A stretch of DNA of 64,000 nucleotides, taken from Dermacentor variabilis. Its lineage: Eukaryota; Arthropoda; Arachnida; Ixodida; Ixodidae. The stretch lies in assembly GCF_050947875.1 (NCBI RefSeq), contig NC_134569.1, forward strand, positions 21,427,631 through 21,491,630, written 5' to 3'. Below, piece after piece: positions 23,494 to 35,537 of this stretch; position 1 is the stretch's first letter, and each line of letters opens with the position of its first letter. Position numbers and translations under genes: made by a program. The notes under the pieces are model-generated. The model saw only the letters and a program-made list of their open reading frames with translations, was not told where the DNA came from and searched no databases.

Positions 23494-24006
23494 TCGAGAA
23501 AATCATAGCAGCACGAGGACTTTCTAACCGTGCTCTTCAAGACCGAGCAACTTACACTTCACCCGGGGAACACAGGGATCGATTATTAACATATAACGAG
23601 ATCACGAATCACTATTATTTAAGCAGAAGGGAATACCCATTGCCACACGGTAAGCTTTGCAGAGCCCAAGCGGTCACATTACGTTTGCTACAGACAAGAA
23701 CATACCCAAGTCCAGATTTTATAAACAGGATCTATCCGGAGAGGGAAACTCAAACCAACTAATAAGTGCAATGGCATCATCACTCTTGACCACACGCTTT
23801 GTCAGTGCCCCGCGGTCTTCACAGACTGTGACAAGGAACAAGAATGGTGGCGGCAAATGCTACACAGTGAATCACTCTCTGTCCAATTACGGGCAGGCCA
23901 GAAGGCCCGCGATGTGGCTGAAGGGCTCGGCCTGACAGTCCCAACGTGGGAGCGGCCCGCGTCAACCTAGGGTTGACCTTCAGGACCCAATAAAGTTCTT
24001 CATACC
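23494..24006 (+). mobile_element. RNase H-type LINE, 3' end fragment
   Basis: The reading frame from about 23500 encodes the end of the RNase H domain (AARGLSNRAL), then NEIT and CRAQAVTLRLLQ. These match NEIT and RPQAVTLRLPA in the LINE at 50467. A deletion near 23750 removes part of the C-terminal domain; a zinc-knuckle remnant (HTLCQCP) then runs to a TAG at 23968. A short 3' UTR with AATAAA at 23989-23994 follows. LINEs of the I group carry RNase H after reverse transcriptase; this copy keeps only the tail and is inactive. Confidence 0.83.
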
Positions 24007-24086
24007 ATACTATAGCGCAACCTGAACAGAACAGCATAAGTAGAACCCAATCGATACGTTTTTAGAGGGACAGGAAAAAAAAGAAG

Positions 24087-24190
<104 letters not shown>

Positions 24191-24197
24191 CGATAAA

Positions 24198-24290
24198 ACT
24201 GAAGAGAGAGAGAGAAATGTAAAGGCAGGGAGGCCAACCAGGTTGCACCATGGTTCGCTACTCTGCACTAGTTGAGTGATATGCGGGTGG
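24198..24290 (-). repeat. Short conserved repeat core, copy 5
   Basis: The minus strand reads GTGCAGAGTAGCGAACCATG, then CCTGGTTGGCCTCCCTGCCT, then a CT run. It matches the four other copies and, like copy 3, lies next to a TA array. Confidence 0.62.
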
Positions 24291-24469
24291 AAGAAAAAAA
24301 ATCAGTGCCATTCCATTCTGTGAAGGTGGATATGAGCAGCGAAGTTGTTTAGCGCACCACACAGAGGTGCCCCGGAATACTGAACAAAGGTACGAGCATA
24401 TTTATTGTCCTAATCTGTGGTCATCGTCACGATATAGGTACGCACATTTATTCGCGCATCACCTTTGTT

Positions 24470-25005
24470 ATTAAATGTGTCCGTCGTGTAGGACAATGAA
24501 TGGATCACACCCGTTTAAGCAAAGGCTCATATCCCCGTAAACGCGGCCTCCTTATTACGTCGACAGAAGTTCTACGCTGGAATGATGTGCGTCGTCTTTA
24601 AGCTGTTTGAAGACGACGACGCTAGAGTCATTTCTGATGATAGTTTTTGACACAAGAGTCAGCTGTGGAAGAAGACGACGACGAACGCCTGAGCAGTGGC
24701 ACTAGCGCGTTTGCGCGGTTGGCGCCGAGAAATTTTTAACAGTCCCTTTTGAAAAAGTTGTACAAAACATTTTTTTTTAAAAAACAACTGTTCTTACCCT
24801 TGTCCCTGAGACCTCTACGGGTCCGACGTGTGACAAGGATAGTCCAAGGGCGCGTTAAAGGTCGCCGAGCCTACAGGGGTACGTGTCATTGAGCTTGGAC
24901 TCTTTGTGCACTATCACCAGGATCCGCCCACACGATGATTTGTTTTTGTCAACATCTCAGGCACACGTTTTTGCAGACCCTAGCCATAGATAGCTTCGCT
25001 GTAGA
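24470..25005 (+). repeat. Dispersed repeat family Y, copy 2
   Basis: 24480-24570 shares ordered blocks with 7150-7235 (CAATGAATGG, CCCCGTAAACGCGGCCTCC, CGACAGAAGT). A GATAGCTTCGCTGTAG block at about 24980-25000 corresponds to 7361-7380. The spacing between blocks is about 290 bp longer than in copy 1. Confidence 0.5.
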
Positions 25006-26165
25006 AAAAAATGGAAAAGGAAATTAACAACAAGTGATGCGTGTGCGCACACGCAACAGTGTTCAGCGCACAATCAAAGATGGTCGCAGAGCTCAGCCAC
25101 CTTCAAAATGTGCAGCAGCGCTCTTGTGATCCGAAACGTTGATGTCACTTGAGGCCGTGGTCGCAGTATTTTTTCTTCCGTGAGCGCTGTCGTCCAGTCG
25201 GCATAAAGGGGCACGCATTGTCGGTCTTCGTAACACCCGACAACGCTTGAGGGAGCACTATACTCTTGATACAAAAACCTTATTTGAACAAAGCCTTATT
25301 TGAAAACCATTGAAACAAAGCCTTGCTTGACGTTCGACAGAATGCCAACAAATTACTTAAAACCCGCTCAATAAACGTCGTTGTCGCAACCTGGCGCTTA
25401 GATTGAACGATAAACACAATTTCTTGCAGCGGTCATTGATGTAAATCGCACTAAATGAATCATGTAATTTCCATCCGGTGCTTGGGTCCGAGAATAACAG
25501 ACCCTTTTCGAGTACTTGGAGCCCTTTTTCCAGTTTCCACACTGCCTCAAAGTAACCGCGCGAAGTATCAAAAGTTACGGACAACTTCGGCAAATGTGGG
25601 CGTGGGGCGACTCCTCAACCCGGCTTTTGGTTTTCGATTTCGTGAGATGTCTTGAAGTCGCCGACAAGCGACGATCTGAACACGGCGATGGCAATCCTCC
25701 TGCGTAACGTACGAGGCGGGCTTTGCGAGGTGTCCGTTTGCAGCGGCGACATGCGATGATCAACGTATAAGCGTCTCCCACGGACGATGCCGCGTCGGTG
25801 GTGCGCCGTCGCAGTTTCTGGACGTAACGGCCGGGAAGAGAAATGTAACAAGCGGGAAGCTAATACACATAAGCCTATGAAAACTAAACGGGACCGGTGC
25901 TTCAGAGCATAAGAGCCCGGAAAACGTAGCAAACAGCAACGCATCAACGAAGTTCTGCTGTACATTTTATAAGGACAGCGAAATAACAAGCAACGCTGGC
26001 AGAGTGCAACGACTGCTGATTGCCTTCCTTCGAGACGCGGGGCTCATCGACACATGGTGAGTCACCCCTACCTAGACTCATAGTAGGCTCAGGCGGAACA
26101 ATTGCCGGCTTTGTATGCCAGGCTAACCCGCGTGATGCAACGCCACCACCACGCTGACAGCAGTA
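25006..26165. other. Unassigned, with a minus-strand open frame of 78 codons
   Basis: The minus strand at 25593-25357 encodes a peptide of unusually protein-like composition (for example WKLEKGLQVLEKGL and YINDRCKKLCL). I do not recognise it and see no splice-site support. Two copies of an AACAAAGCCTT-containing unit lie at about 25278-25328. The rest is featureless. Confidence 0.3.
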
Positions 26166-26167
26166 TA

Positions 26168-26923
26168 CAGTCAACTCTCAATACGAACGTCGGTTTAACG
26201 AACATTTCAAAATAACAAACTTATAGAAAATTCCCGGCAGTCTTCCAATGCCTTCAATGCAAAAATATCTCAGTTGAACGAATTTTTGAATAGCGAATAT
26301 TTCAGTTGATTGGTGGACCAAAGCTCATTTTCGAAATAAGTTCAACGAAGTTTTGCGCTCTGCGCGCAGTGCTGGCGTAGCCGATGCCCGCCGCCCCGAA
26401 ATCGTCCCTCCAGAGGCGGCGACGTGCAGTGGGACAGTGAGTGGGACACATTGTACTGAACTATCTGATCTGGAAATTGTTTCCAGTGTTCGTCCTGAAG
26501 GAGAAGAGTGCGATGAGGAAGATGCAATGGCAGAGGCAGGTTCAAATCTTGTAATCCAAGGCTGTAGGATATGCCTTGGAAAGTTGCGAGACTATGTTTC
26601 TCAGCAACAAGCTGTGCCAGAGCAAGTGCACAAAAACATAAACTCTCTGGACAGCTTCGTTTTTTCTTGCGCTTTAAGAGCACCAGTGCAAATGAAAATT
26701 ACAGATTTTTTGCCAAAATTATATAGGCAGCAACGTAACTGTTACGCACTTCATATATATATTGATGTACATAACTCCATAAATTGCCTTTCACACTTTT
26801 GACTCGATGTCTGCTGTGCCCTATGCTGTTCCATATTCTAGTGGATATTCAGTTTAGTGAACTTTCAGTAAAGTGAACTATTTCCTTGGGTCCCTTGAAG
26901 TTCACTCAAGCGAGAGTTCACTA
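26168..26923 (+). mobile_element. Internally deleted Tigger/pogo DNA transposon
   Basis: Terminal inverted repeats lie at 26168 (CAGTCAACTCTC) and at 26923 (reverse complement TAGTGAACTCTC), each next to a TA dinucleotide (26166-26167 and 26924-26925), the usual Tc1/mariner target. A plus frame to 26802 keeps the acidic stretch EGEECDEEDAMAEAG and a C-terminal MKITDFLPK motif, typical of Tigger transposase tails. The DNA-binding and DDE catalytic regions are gone, so the copy cannot move by itself. Only about 756 bp of a normal length of over 2 kb remain. Confidence 0.75.
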
Positions 26924-26925
26924 TA

Positions 26926-29250
26926 TATACTCATAGTTGTTTTTTTATATCTTGCCGGAATTATAAATTAAGTATTGCGTGCATTTCTATGGCAGCGGCC
27001 GGATATTCGCGTTCGCTCTGGTCACTGACGTCGGGTAGTCATTACGTTGAAAACTGATTTGACATATGTTGTGAAAATTTCCTCCCAAAAAAGATGGGGC
27101 CGAGCTTGAGCAAAGGGACAGATTCGATGGTGAAGTGAGCTCTCTATTTGTTTTTCTTTGTTTCTTGCATGTATATCTTATTTAAGGCAACTTTTACCTT
27201 GACTTTTAGTATGCGCGTTTGCATCAATTACAAATTTCCAAAAATTTACTTTCTGCATACATGCTTCTTCAAGAACTGTCAACTTTAATTTCTTTGTGCA
27301 TTCGATCGCCATGAAAGGAAAAGAAGCAGCACATGAAGTAAAAGATTAAAAGGTCCAGAGAAATGTCACTCGCGCACTTTGGACGCTTTTCTTGTCGAGT
27401 TGCTATATATAGGTGGTTAGCGAGAGAAGCTTTCCGTTGCGTTTAAATCTTTCCCAGAACGAGAAAGCACGAGACCACGCCAACAAGCCTTGTTCCTTAA
27501 AGGTTTTTGTAGTTTTCGTCCCCAGAGCAAAACTTGAATGAGAGCTACATCATGACAGAGCTGTGACCTTCTTGCATTCCCAGAATGTGTGATATCTAGG
27601 CATCTACGGCGTCTCGAGTAATGAGATTCAAGCAGTGCGTTCGTGGTTAGCTTCCATATTTTCTCTTGCTCTCGGCGGCCGCTTGGCCGGACTGCCCGCA
27701 CTCTGTGGTCTGCGAAGCATACTTTCATACATTTACATAGATAACACAGGAAGCACTTCCACCCTGGAGAGTCAACAGGTCGCTCAGGCTGTGCCGTGTG
27801 CGCCAACTGGCACTGCTTGCAATTCATGAACATAGGGCAGAATATACGGGCTTCAATAGTAGATGAGGTGGAAACATTGCTAGCGAAAGTGAATTCGAGC
27901 CTTCTTTGTCTGCCTTCTTGATAATAATTGAGTATCATGCTTTGCGATCAGCATACATAAAACTGTGCCAAGTAGAGCGCATGAAAAATCGCGCTGCCAA
28001 AACAACGCTCATTGAAACCGGTCTTTGCTGACTATTGAAGGTTTTGGAACGCAAAGGATTCAAAGTAACGATCGAATTTCCGGTACGGTCTAGCACGGCG
28101 TTCATAAGGTGCTATCGCACTACTGGGAGAAACCTCTCTCGGCGTGCTGTCAGAGCTATGACGCAACACGAGACTGAAGCGCGCACGGATGCGGGCGCAA
28201 CAACTCGTCTGTTGTGTGTCGTAAGAATTCGCTCAGTGCTATTTGAGCGTGCGACAATCCACGGGAAAAACGGGCTGTCTCGCGTCTATACTTAGGGCGC
28301 GTATTTCCTTAGCACATTGCAAACGTCACACTGAAGTATTATTTAGCATCGGTCAATTTAGTATTATATGACATCTTTCTTTGTTCTTTTTTTTTTGTTT
28401 CTCTAAAGCGAGAAATCCTCAAAATCATGTAAACACTGCATACTGATGCTCAAATTCAACTCATCATTTCTTCCCGTTCTGCTAGCCGCCTCAGATCATT
28501 GCTATATTTCTGGACCGCGAGCGGATCCAACGAGGTATTCAAATGTTGCACGAAAATCTTGCAAAGATCATGAACGAGCATAAATCAGCGGAGTAGGAGG
28601 CATGTCAGCGGACAAAAACAACTCTTTTTCCTCCTAAACTGAAGCAAACTCATTTTAATATTCTGTTACAATAAGCTGTATAAACGGTTTATCTGTTTAT
28701 ATAGTACAATATATGTGCAGTATGCGTATATGTGTCGCCTATGAAGTAGTATTTAACGTATGTAGTTACACACCGTCGTGCATGATGCCTGAAGGTGGGG
28801 TAATAAATGTTTAGAATAATAAATCGTGATTGCGTCATCACATTATCTGCGTGTATTGTGCTACACTCACCTAAAACTCCGTGCAATTCAGAAGTAAACA
28901 CAATTTTGAACAATTTAGTGCATTCTAGGCAAGCAGCCAAAACAATGAGAACTGCTTTAGGCGTGCCACACATTCAGCTACGAGAGGATTTTTCGCTGGT
29001 CCAGAAGTCATCGAGCTTTCTCGCTGGTTAGACACCTGGAAAACGTCTTGGAACAGCTACCGAGCAATAAACTCGAATTAAATTTTCAGGCCAGCCCTCA
29101 ATATCTGGTGGGCTTTCTGCGATTATCACTAATAAGCCTACCTTATTTGGTCGAATCAGCAACCGGCATAATAAAGCCTGTGAAACATTTAGAGACACGC
29201 ATTGTTAACAATTTCTGGAATCCGCTCTCGCCGATTCACAAAGCAACAAA

Positions 29251-29251
<1 letters not shown>
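26926..29251. other. Unassigned sequence
   Basis: The minus strand is open for 173 codons at 27938-27417. It contains CKQC and CFLCYLCKC, but I know no family with this spacing and see no exon signals. Otherwise AT-rich with short frames only. Confidence 0.3.

Positions 29252-29345
<94 letters not shown>
29252..29345. repeat. (TAA)n microsatellite
   Basis: About 31 copies of TAA. Confidence 0.97.
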
Positions 29346-29346
<1 letters not shown>

Positions 29347-29440
29347 CAAAAGAATGTTCGAATTAACCATAGATTCATGATATTTTGCTTGGCATCTGCT
29401 GACACTTCTATTGCCCACTTGTGCATTAATTTTTTTTTAA

Positions 29441-29442
<2 letters not shown>

Positions 29443-29489
<47 letters not shown>

Positions 29490-29503
29490 GAGAGAGAGAG
29501 AGA
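29443..29503. repeat. (GT)n followed by (GA)n
   Basis: About 21 GT copies (29443-29484) pass directly into about 9 GA copies. Confidence 0.95.
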
Positions 29504-32500
29504 GGGCGAGATTTCAACTAATCGTTTCTCCAAAATCCCCCTTTTTTGCGGAATGGCATTTGCATATCAACAGAGGTAACAAAGAAAGCGCCCTTCGTTC
29601 AGTGAAAAACTACAGCAGCTGTAGCTGCTTTAACTTCAGCAGCACTCAGCTGTAGTTACACTACACTGCAACCGCACAATTCCTTCCTAAGTCGCCGCCT
29701 TCTGGGCCGCTAATGCATGTCACGTACACACGCTTTGCGGAAAGCGCGGAGGGGACTCGACGGCTAATTATTTAGGCCTCGCATTTGCCCTAAACAGCCG
29801 GCAATGACTGCAATAATTAGCTTGCTCCACGCGTACAGAGCACTAAGGGAGATCACTAAGCTGGGCCCTGTTTTATATCTTTCGTTTCCTTGCTTATTTT
29901 CTTTATCCACAGTCATCCACTTCGTTATTAATCACTTCATTCTTTTCATTGATGAAGAGTGCACAAAGAAGGGGTGCCTAGGGTCAACGTTTCAACTAGG
30001 AGACTTGTCGACGTCAACCCTTGACGCTGAGGCTTCCCTTCTTCACCGGATGTCACTCACTTCGTTTCTGTCTTCCTGTGACAATTTCGTCTCGTTTGCA
30101 TTTTTTCGCTGTCATTCGAAATGACGCCCCATTTTCCAAGCGTTCTCTTCATCGAGCAAGGTCGTCTCGCTAGAACGCATCTCTAAAACGCTTCATTTGC
30201 CGATCCTTCTTGCGCAACGCTTTTTCCAAGCGTGGCCGAACTTTTTTTGCTCTCTCCAAGTGACTCTTCTTAAAACTCTTTCAGAGCCGTTGCAGCACCG
30301 CGGCGTCAGACTGCAGCGGTGACTCACTAACGATGCCCAGTCGCACGCAATTAGACGTGCCGTAAAAAGGGTAAAAGCCGCGGCGATGGAACGCGCGACG
30401 GAGGTGGGTTCGGAGACGTGGTGAAGCGACCCGGCCGTATGGACAGACAGCCTCGTGAGGGCTCATTGAGAAGCCGCCCGGCCGTCACGCACTACTTCGC
30501 GCAGCGCAGCTGTCCCGAGCGCGACCGATCTTTGGGAACAAGGCTCGTGACTCGTGGAAGACGCACGACGCGCTTCGAGGCGCGCAGTGGACGAGACGGC
30601 AAGACGTGCGCACGCCGCAGCACGATCGGGCCTCGCAAGCACGCGTCGGCTGGAGCGTGGCGGCTGCTCGGGCAACGGCGCGAGCGTCTCGTGTCACGGT
30701 GTCCGTCGCTTTTATTCGCTCCCTGCTCGCCTTCCTTCTCTGAATTTCGAAAGGCTGACAAACGTCTCTCACGGATGGTCGCTTTCTGTTTCATTGTTGC
30801 GCTGTTTTCGGCTTTCTTTATCTCTCTCCGTGATTTCTTTCTTTCATCGTGAGAGGGTCACACGACTCTCTTCTCATTAAAAAAAAAAAAAACTTTACAG
30901 CCCTCCAAGGCATGAATAAACCCTGGTGATTTGCCGCTTTAAGTGTACCATGGGGCGCGTGCTCCTCTAGCCCTTCGTTTGACAGCCACTACAACTGGCT
31001 GTCACAGTGTGTACACTTGTGAAATGCTTGTGGTGCGCCAACGGTGTCTCCTTGTGAGTAAGCAACAACGCTTCTATATCATCGTGTACAAGTGCCTTTT
31101 CTTTGAACGTTTCGCCGCCCTATGAAGTTCTCCAGTAACGCTGATCTGCTCAGTGAGTGACTGAATTTCACCAATCATTCGGTTTCTCAGCGGGTGTGGG
31201 GTCGTCTTGGTGGAGTAGAGCATCTTATCTCTAAGTTTTACGGTTATTTTGCTCCTTCCGACATTGCTGACTTCTTTTTGTAGTGCTAGTTTTACGGAAT
31301 CCACTTACGCCATATTTGGCCATGTGGCATGTTTAGCAAATTTAAGGTTAAAAGTCGACGCTCGGTCGCAGCAGTTGCCGGCATGCCTTAGCAAGGTGCA
31401 AGGACGTTATATCCGCCTGTAGCCAACACAATCCTCCTCCTCCTTTTCCTCTTAATTTGCACTTCAAGGATAATTTTCTTGTTTATTGTAGCTTAACGTG
31501 CAACTCTCTCCAATTACTGGAACCGACTCTTGCTTTTCAGATTTTATTGCAGTCTTACGCGTGATAGAGTAGATGACCAATTACATGATACGCAAGAAAG
31601 TTTGAGGATCATTATCTATAGCCCCCATACACTCTTCGCGTTGGCTTTAAAGATCAAGAATAGACATTTGCGCTATATCGTTCGTTATGTTGCAACACCT
31701 TTACTCTGGGTTAACTGATCCAGCCTCACCTTTACAAAACTAAGTGATTCAGCTTCCTTCCCTGACACCTTCATGGTTCTGGCTCAACACCTCCCAGATA
31801 TGGTTTGCCCCTCCGTGTGCTCCCTTTCCACCTGTTGCTTCGAGTCGAATGTCGGTTTTCGCTCCTTGAAAAGGAGAAAGCACCTTCTTGGCGATAGCAC
31901 TGAGCGCCTTTCGAGAGCTCACGTTCTTTTTCAGATGGTCCGCATAAGAGGTGATGCCGCTCGAGACCAAGAAGTGGAGCGATCGCACGGAAAGGGCACA
32001 CGCGGCCGCTCGGCCAAAACCTGTCCCTCTCCCTCCCCCACAGCTGCCCACGCTGGGAAGCAGCAAGCGAAAACAGCCATCTTGTTCATTCCTCTCAACG
32101 TTTCGAGCAGCGCAGGCCTCACCTATTGCGGTTGTATTCTTCCTCTGCAACGCGCTCTTCCTCGGTTTACGTTCTGTTTATTTTCACACCGATCACGGCG
32201 CGGCTTCTTTTTATCCCCACTTCTTTTTTTCCTTACTCATCACTTTCTGTCATTTCTACAAAGCGTGTGTTTACCTCAGCGGCCACCGAATCCTGTTTCT
32301 GTTGCGAATCACCCATTCCGTGTCAGCTCGACCACGATCGGCAATAAAGGAGCCCCCCTCCTCCCTTTTTTTTTCTTGCCTGCGCCTTATTTCTCCTCTA
32401 CGTGATTGCGAGGAAAGTGGAACGGCATTCTTCGCGAGTACGCGTGGAGGTCGGCGGCGAAGAATGAGCTTGAGGCGATGACGTCGGAGAGGGAGCGAAG

Positions 32501-33254
32501 CTGCTCGAGGCAAGAGCTCGCGAAGGCCGCGGTCAGCCGCCGATCACTGCCTTCCGCTCACACTCCGAACCGGAGGCGGCTAATAATAATACAACGAACG
32601 TAACGACTCGAAAAACTCGATCCGAAATGTGAAGCGGTTCGCGATCAAACCGGTGCCAAAAGGGACGCCAGAAGAGACGCCAGCGAAGAAAGAATGACAA
32701 GCATTCGGGAGGAAGGAGAGACGCGGAATTCGCATTGTCGGCTGCCGTGCGCGGCGATAAAAAAATCTCCTCTGGCGCGCGACTTCGTCCGCCCCACCTG
32801 CTGCGGTGCTCGGTTGCTTCGTCTTCACGGTTCATCGCTTTAATAAACGACCGCTGCAGCCAGATCGCCACTGGCATCAACCTTCTTATTTTTTAGAGCT
32901 TATTTTTGTCTCTTTATGCTCCCTCTCGTTGTTTTTCGTCGTCACGCCCCCCACCCCTCGTGTGTTACTACACTCTCAGAAGCGGTGGCGTGGACATAGC
33001 TTGGAATGACGGCTGCCGCTGTGTGGCTTCTGTGTGGCCTTGAGACTCGGGTATCGGCAAGTTGCAGCCCCTGGCGCAGGTTGCTTCTGCTTCGTGTAGC
33101 ATTGGGCAGGCGCGCTTCGAGAGCACGCTTTGGAAATGACGCCCAACGAGACGATGGGAAAGGAGGAGAGGTCCGGTCCATAACAATGAGCAATCAGCTA
33201 AGGCGAACGGCTCTGGCACACCAGAAATACCCGCGGCACGGTGCAGAAGGGTCG
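29504..33254. other. Unassigned, with one small hairpin and GC-rich islands
   Basis: A hairpin with imperfect arms (AAGAAGGGGTGCC near 29967 and its partner ending 30043) is the only structure seen. GC-rich islands at 30280-30740 and 31790-32760 are open in several frames without any recognisable domain. A poly(A) run lies at 30879-30891. Confidence 0.35.
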
Positions 33255-33626
33255 CTCAGAACTTCCCGTCTGGCCCGGGAGCTGCTTTGTTTACTGTAAC
33301 AACACTTGAGCATCTCGGGGGTCGCACCGATCACGGCAGCCATAAGCAGCCATACGATGTGAAGCCTCTTCAAGCTATCGGGTACATTATTTTAAGTCTG
33401 CATCATGTGAGGCATCTTCGAGCAACTCGTGAACGTCAAGAACAACATTTTGCTGTCTCGAAGCCGCAACGGTGATGCTAACGAGTTGCATGGAAACGCC
33501 TCGCAAGGCATGATTATTGCTGCATCTGGAGTCACTCTATCGCTACCGTTATCGGTGCGACCCCGAGGAAACTCAAGTGCTCGAATAGTAAGCAAAGCAG
33601 CTCCTAGGCCAGCGGGAAGTTCTGAG
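33255..33626. mobile_element. Foldback element of 372 bp
   Basis: The two halves are imperfect reverse complements about a centre near 33440. Paired blocks include CTCAGAACTTCCCG (33255) with CGGGAAGTTCTGAG (33613-33626), AGCTGCTTTG with CAAAGCAGCT, GGGGTCGCACCGAT with ATCGGTGCGACCCC, and GAGCAACTCGT with ACGAGTTGC. The loop is about 30 bp (33441-33470). The arms could be inverted copies of one sequence or a long-hairpin MITE. No flanking target duplication was identified. Confidence 0.82.
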
Positions 33627-34132
33627 AGATCTTTCACAAGATCTCAATTTAGTCGCGTGAAAACTTGGTCTTTATTCGACGTACGTATTTCTTGGCTGCA
33701 TTTATGTCTCCGTGAAATAACTTGAAAATCTTCGATTTCGGCACCTAAGAATTTCAGCTGTCAGGTTATTTTCCGCCTAACGCCGCACATCGATATGAAA
33801 TTCGAGTACAGTCAAGTCATTTCACTCACATAAAAATATGCTAATCACACCCACATGTCAAACTGCGACCTGCTGGTATTCGGCAAATAGATCCTGCCGA
33901 CCATTGCAGCTGGAAATTAAAGCGTTTAACTAGTCTATGAGACAGCAACAGGCCCACAGTATTACGCATCACGGCTTCTCTGGCAAAAGGCCGTATACGT
34001 AAAATAAAGAAGTTGAAATGCGTGCTTTATTTTCCCAATTAAAGTTCCGCGTTTTAAGCATGAACTGAAAAAACGCACGCGAATTTGTTTTTCAAGAATT
34101 CAGCTTTAATTGAAGAAGGTCAGTGAAAGAAA
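33627..34132. other. Unassigned AT-rich sequence
   Basis: Nothing supported. Confidence 0.3.

Positions 34133-34214
<82 letters not shown>
34133..34214. repeat. (ATT)n followed by (ATTT)n
   Basis: About 18 ATT copies (34133-34188) pass directly into about 6 ATTT copies. Confidence 0.96.
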
Positions 34215-34218
<4 letters not shown>

Positions 34219-34523
34219 TATATTTACCCATGGAAGCACGCAAAGGAAACGGGGAGGGAGCGAGCTGACAACTGCCTCCGAGAGGGCCACAACGCCTGCC
34301 TACTCTTTCGGTAGAAGGGAATGAAAAGAGGAGAAGAAGACAGCAAACAAATAAATAGGAAAGAAAATAGGAAGTAAACAAGTGACAGAGAGACGGACAA
34401 AAGAAAGTAGGAATACGAAAAATAATGTCTATAAACGGGATGCCAAATCAGTTGTCTGCATGAAATTTACCAAAGAGCCATAACACATCTTTCGGATGCG
34501 AAGGTGCGCGCCTTGTAAGATTT

Positions 34524-34600
34524 GTCGGACGATCCCACCGCTGTCAACCAGATGTAGGAGTCGTCGGACGATCTCGCCGCTGCCACCATTTGAAGGAGTT
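34524..34600. repeat. 39 bp unit in two tandem copies
   Basis: GTCGGACGATCCCACCGCTG at 34524 is followed 39 bp later by GTCGGACGATCTCGCCGCTG at 34563. The copies continue with similar ATG/TTGAAGGAGT ends. It lies upstream of GC-rich sequence that may belong to one retroelement. Confidence 0.8.
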
Positions 34601-35488
34601 GACGGTCGTAGAGAGGAACTCGGTGAACAGGATTTATTTACATTATTTACATCTTAGACAAGACATACATCGACAGTCTAGCGTGACTCCCAAATGGAGC
34701 ACGCAAGACGACGCATACAGCAAACAGCTTACGAGCACACAGCTCACTAGTACATTTCGAGCACGACGACGAGCACTCACTAGCAGCCGACAATCATTAC
34801 TTATAAGCACTTGCCCCCCCCCCCCCCCCTTGATTCAAAGCGGACGGAATGTCACCATAGAGCAGCCCTTTTGGAGGAGGATGAGGGCTGTTGGAGGAGG
34901 ATGAAGACTCTCATACACGTGCCGCACATACACACAGGTTTAATGGTCCGGAGCCGACGTCAGAGGGGCTTCGTAGAACTCTGAGCCGTTCCGGGTAGCA
35001 CATTGTCTTGCGTCTTGGTCGGAACGCAAGAAGGAGCCCCTGTCGACGTTCCCGCGCCAACTCCCCCACTCATAGCAGAACAGGGCGGCGTTGTCGTGTT
35101 GCGCACAAAGCCTGCTTCGTCGAACTCCTTCACTCGCAACGGCGACGAGGCTAGAGATTGGCGGCGGCGTTTCAAGATGAGGTTACCACCGCTGGCGTAA
35201 ATGGCTGGCACACTTGCACTGCAGCTGGCCGTTCTTAACAGCCTATACTTGCGCCCTTATGCATGGAGCCAGACTACGTCAACGTCATGCGATCAACGTC
35301 ATGCGATAGCCTGCCGCTTGTATAAATACTTACCCTTTCTTTCTTTCTTATTTGATTTCGTTTTACCTACGGTTGAAAATGAGAAGCAGAAATGAGAAGC
35401 CCTTGAAGTTTTCGCACTGCGGCCACTGCGATGCACGACTTGGGCAAGTTCAGTGATACCAACGCGGGGTCGTTATCTGCCTAGTGTT

Positions 35489-35489
<1 letters not shown>
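34601..35489. other. Possible retroelement remnant with poly(C) tract
   Basis: A run of 16 C lies at 34814-34829. The minus strand at 35211-34960 is open for 83 codons, with a peptide such as SGGVGAGTSTGAPSC and PTKTQDNVLPG. The composition is protein-like but not assignable to a family. A 17 bp duplication containing AACGTCATGCGAT lies at about 35279-35310. No LTR, primer site or RT motif was seen. Confidence 0.3.

Positions 35490-35532
<43 letters not shown>
35490..35532. repeat. (TC)n microsatellite
   Basis: About 21 TC copies. Confidence 0.96.

Positions 35533-35537
<5 letters not shown>

Noticed and set aside
27417..27938. Minus-strand frame of 173 codons with CKQC and CFLCYLC
   Set aside because: The cysteine spacing fits no zinc finger I know, there is no splice support, and nothing nearby suggests a gene.
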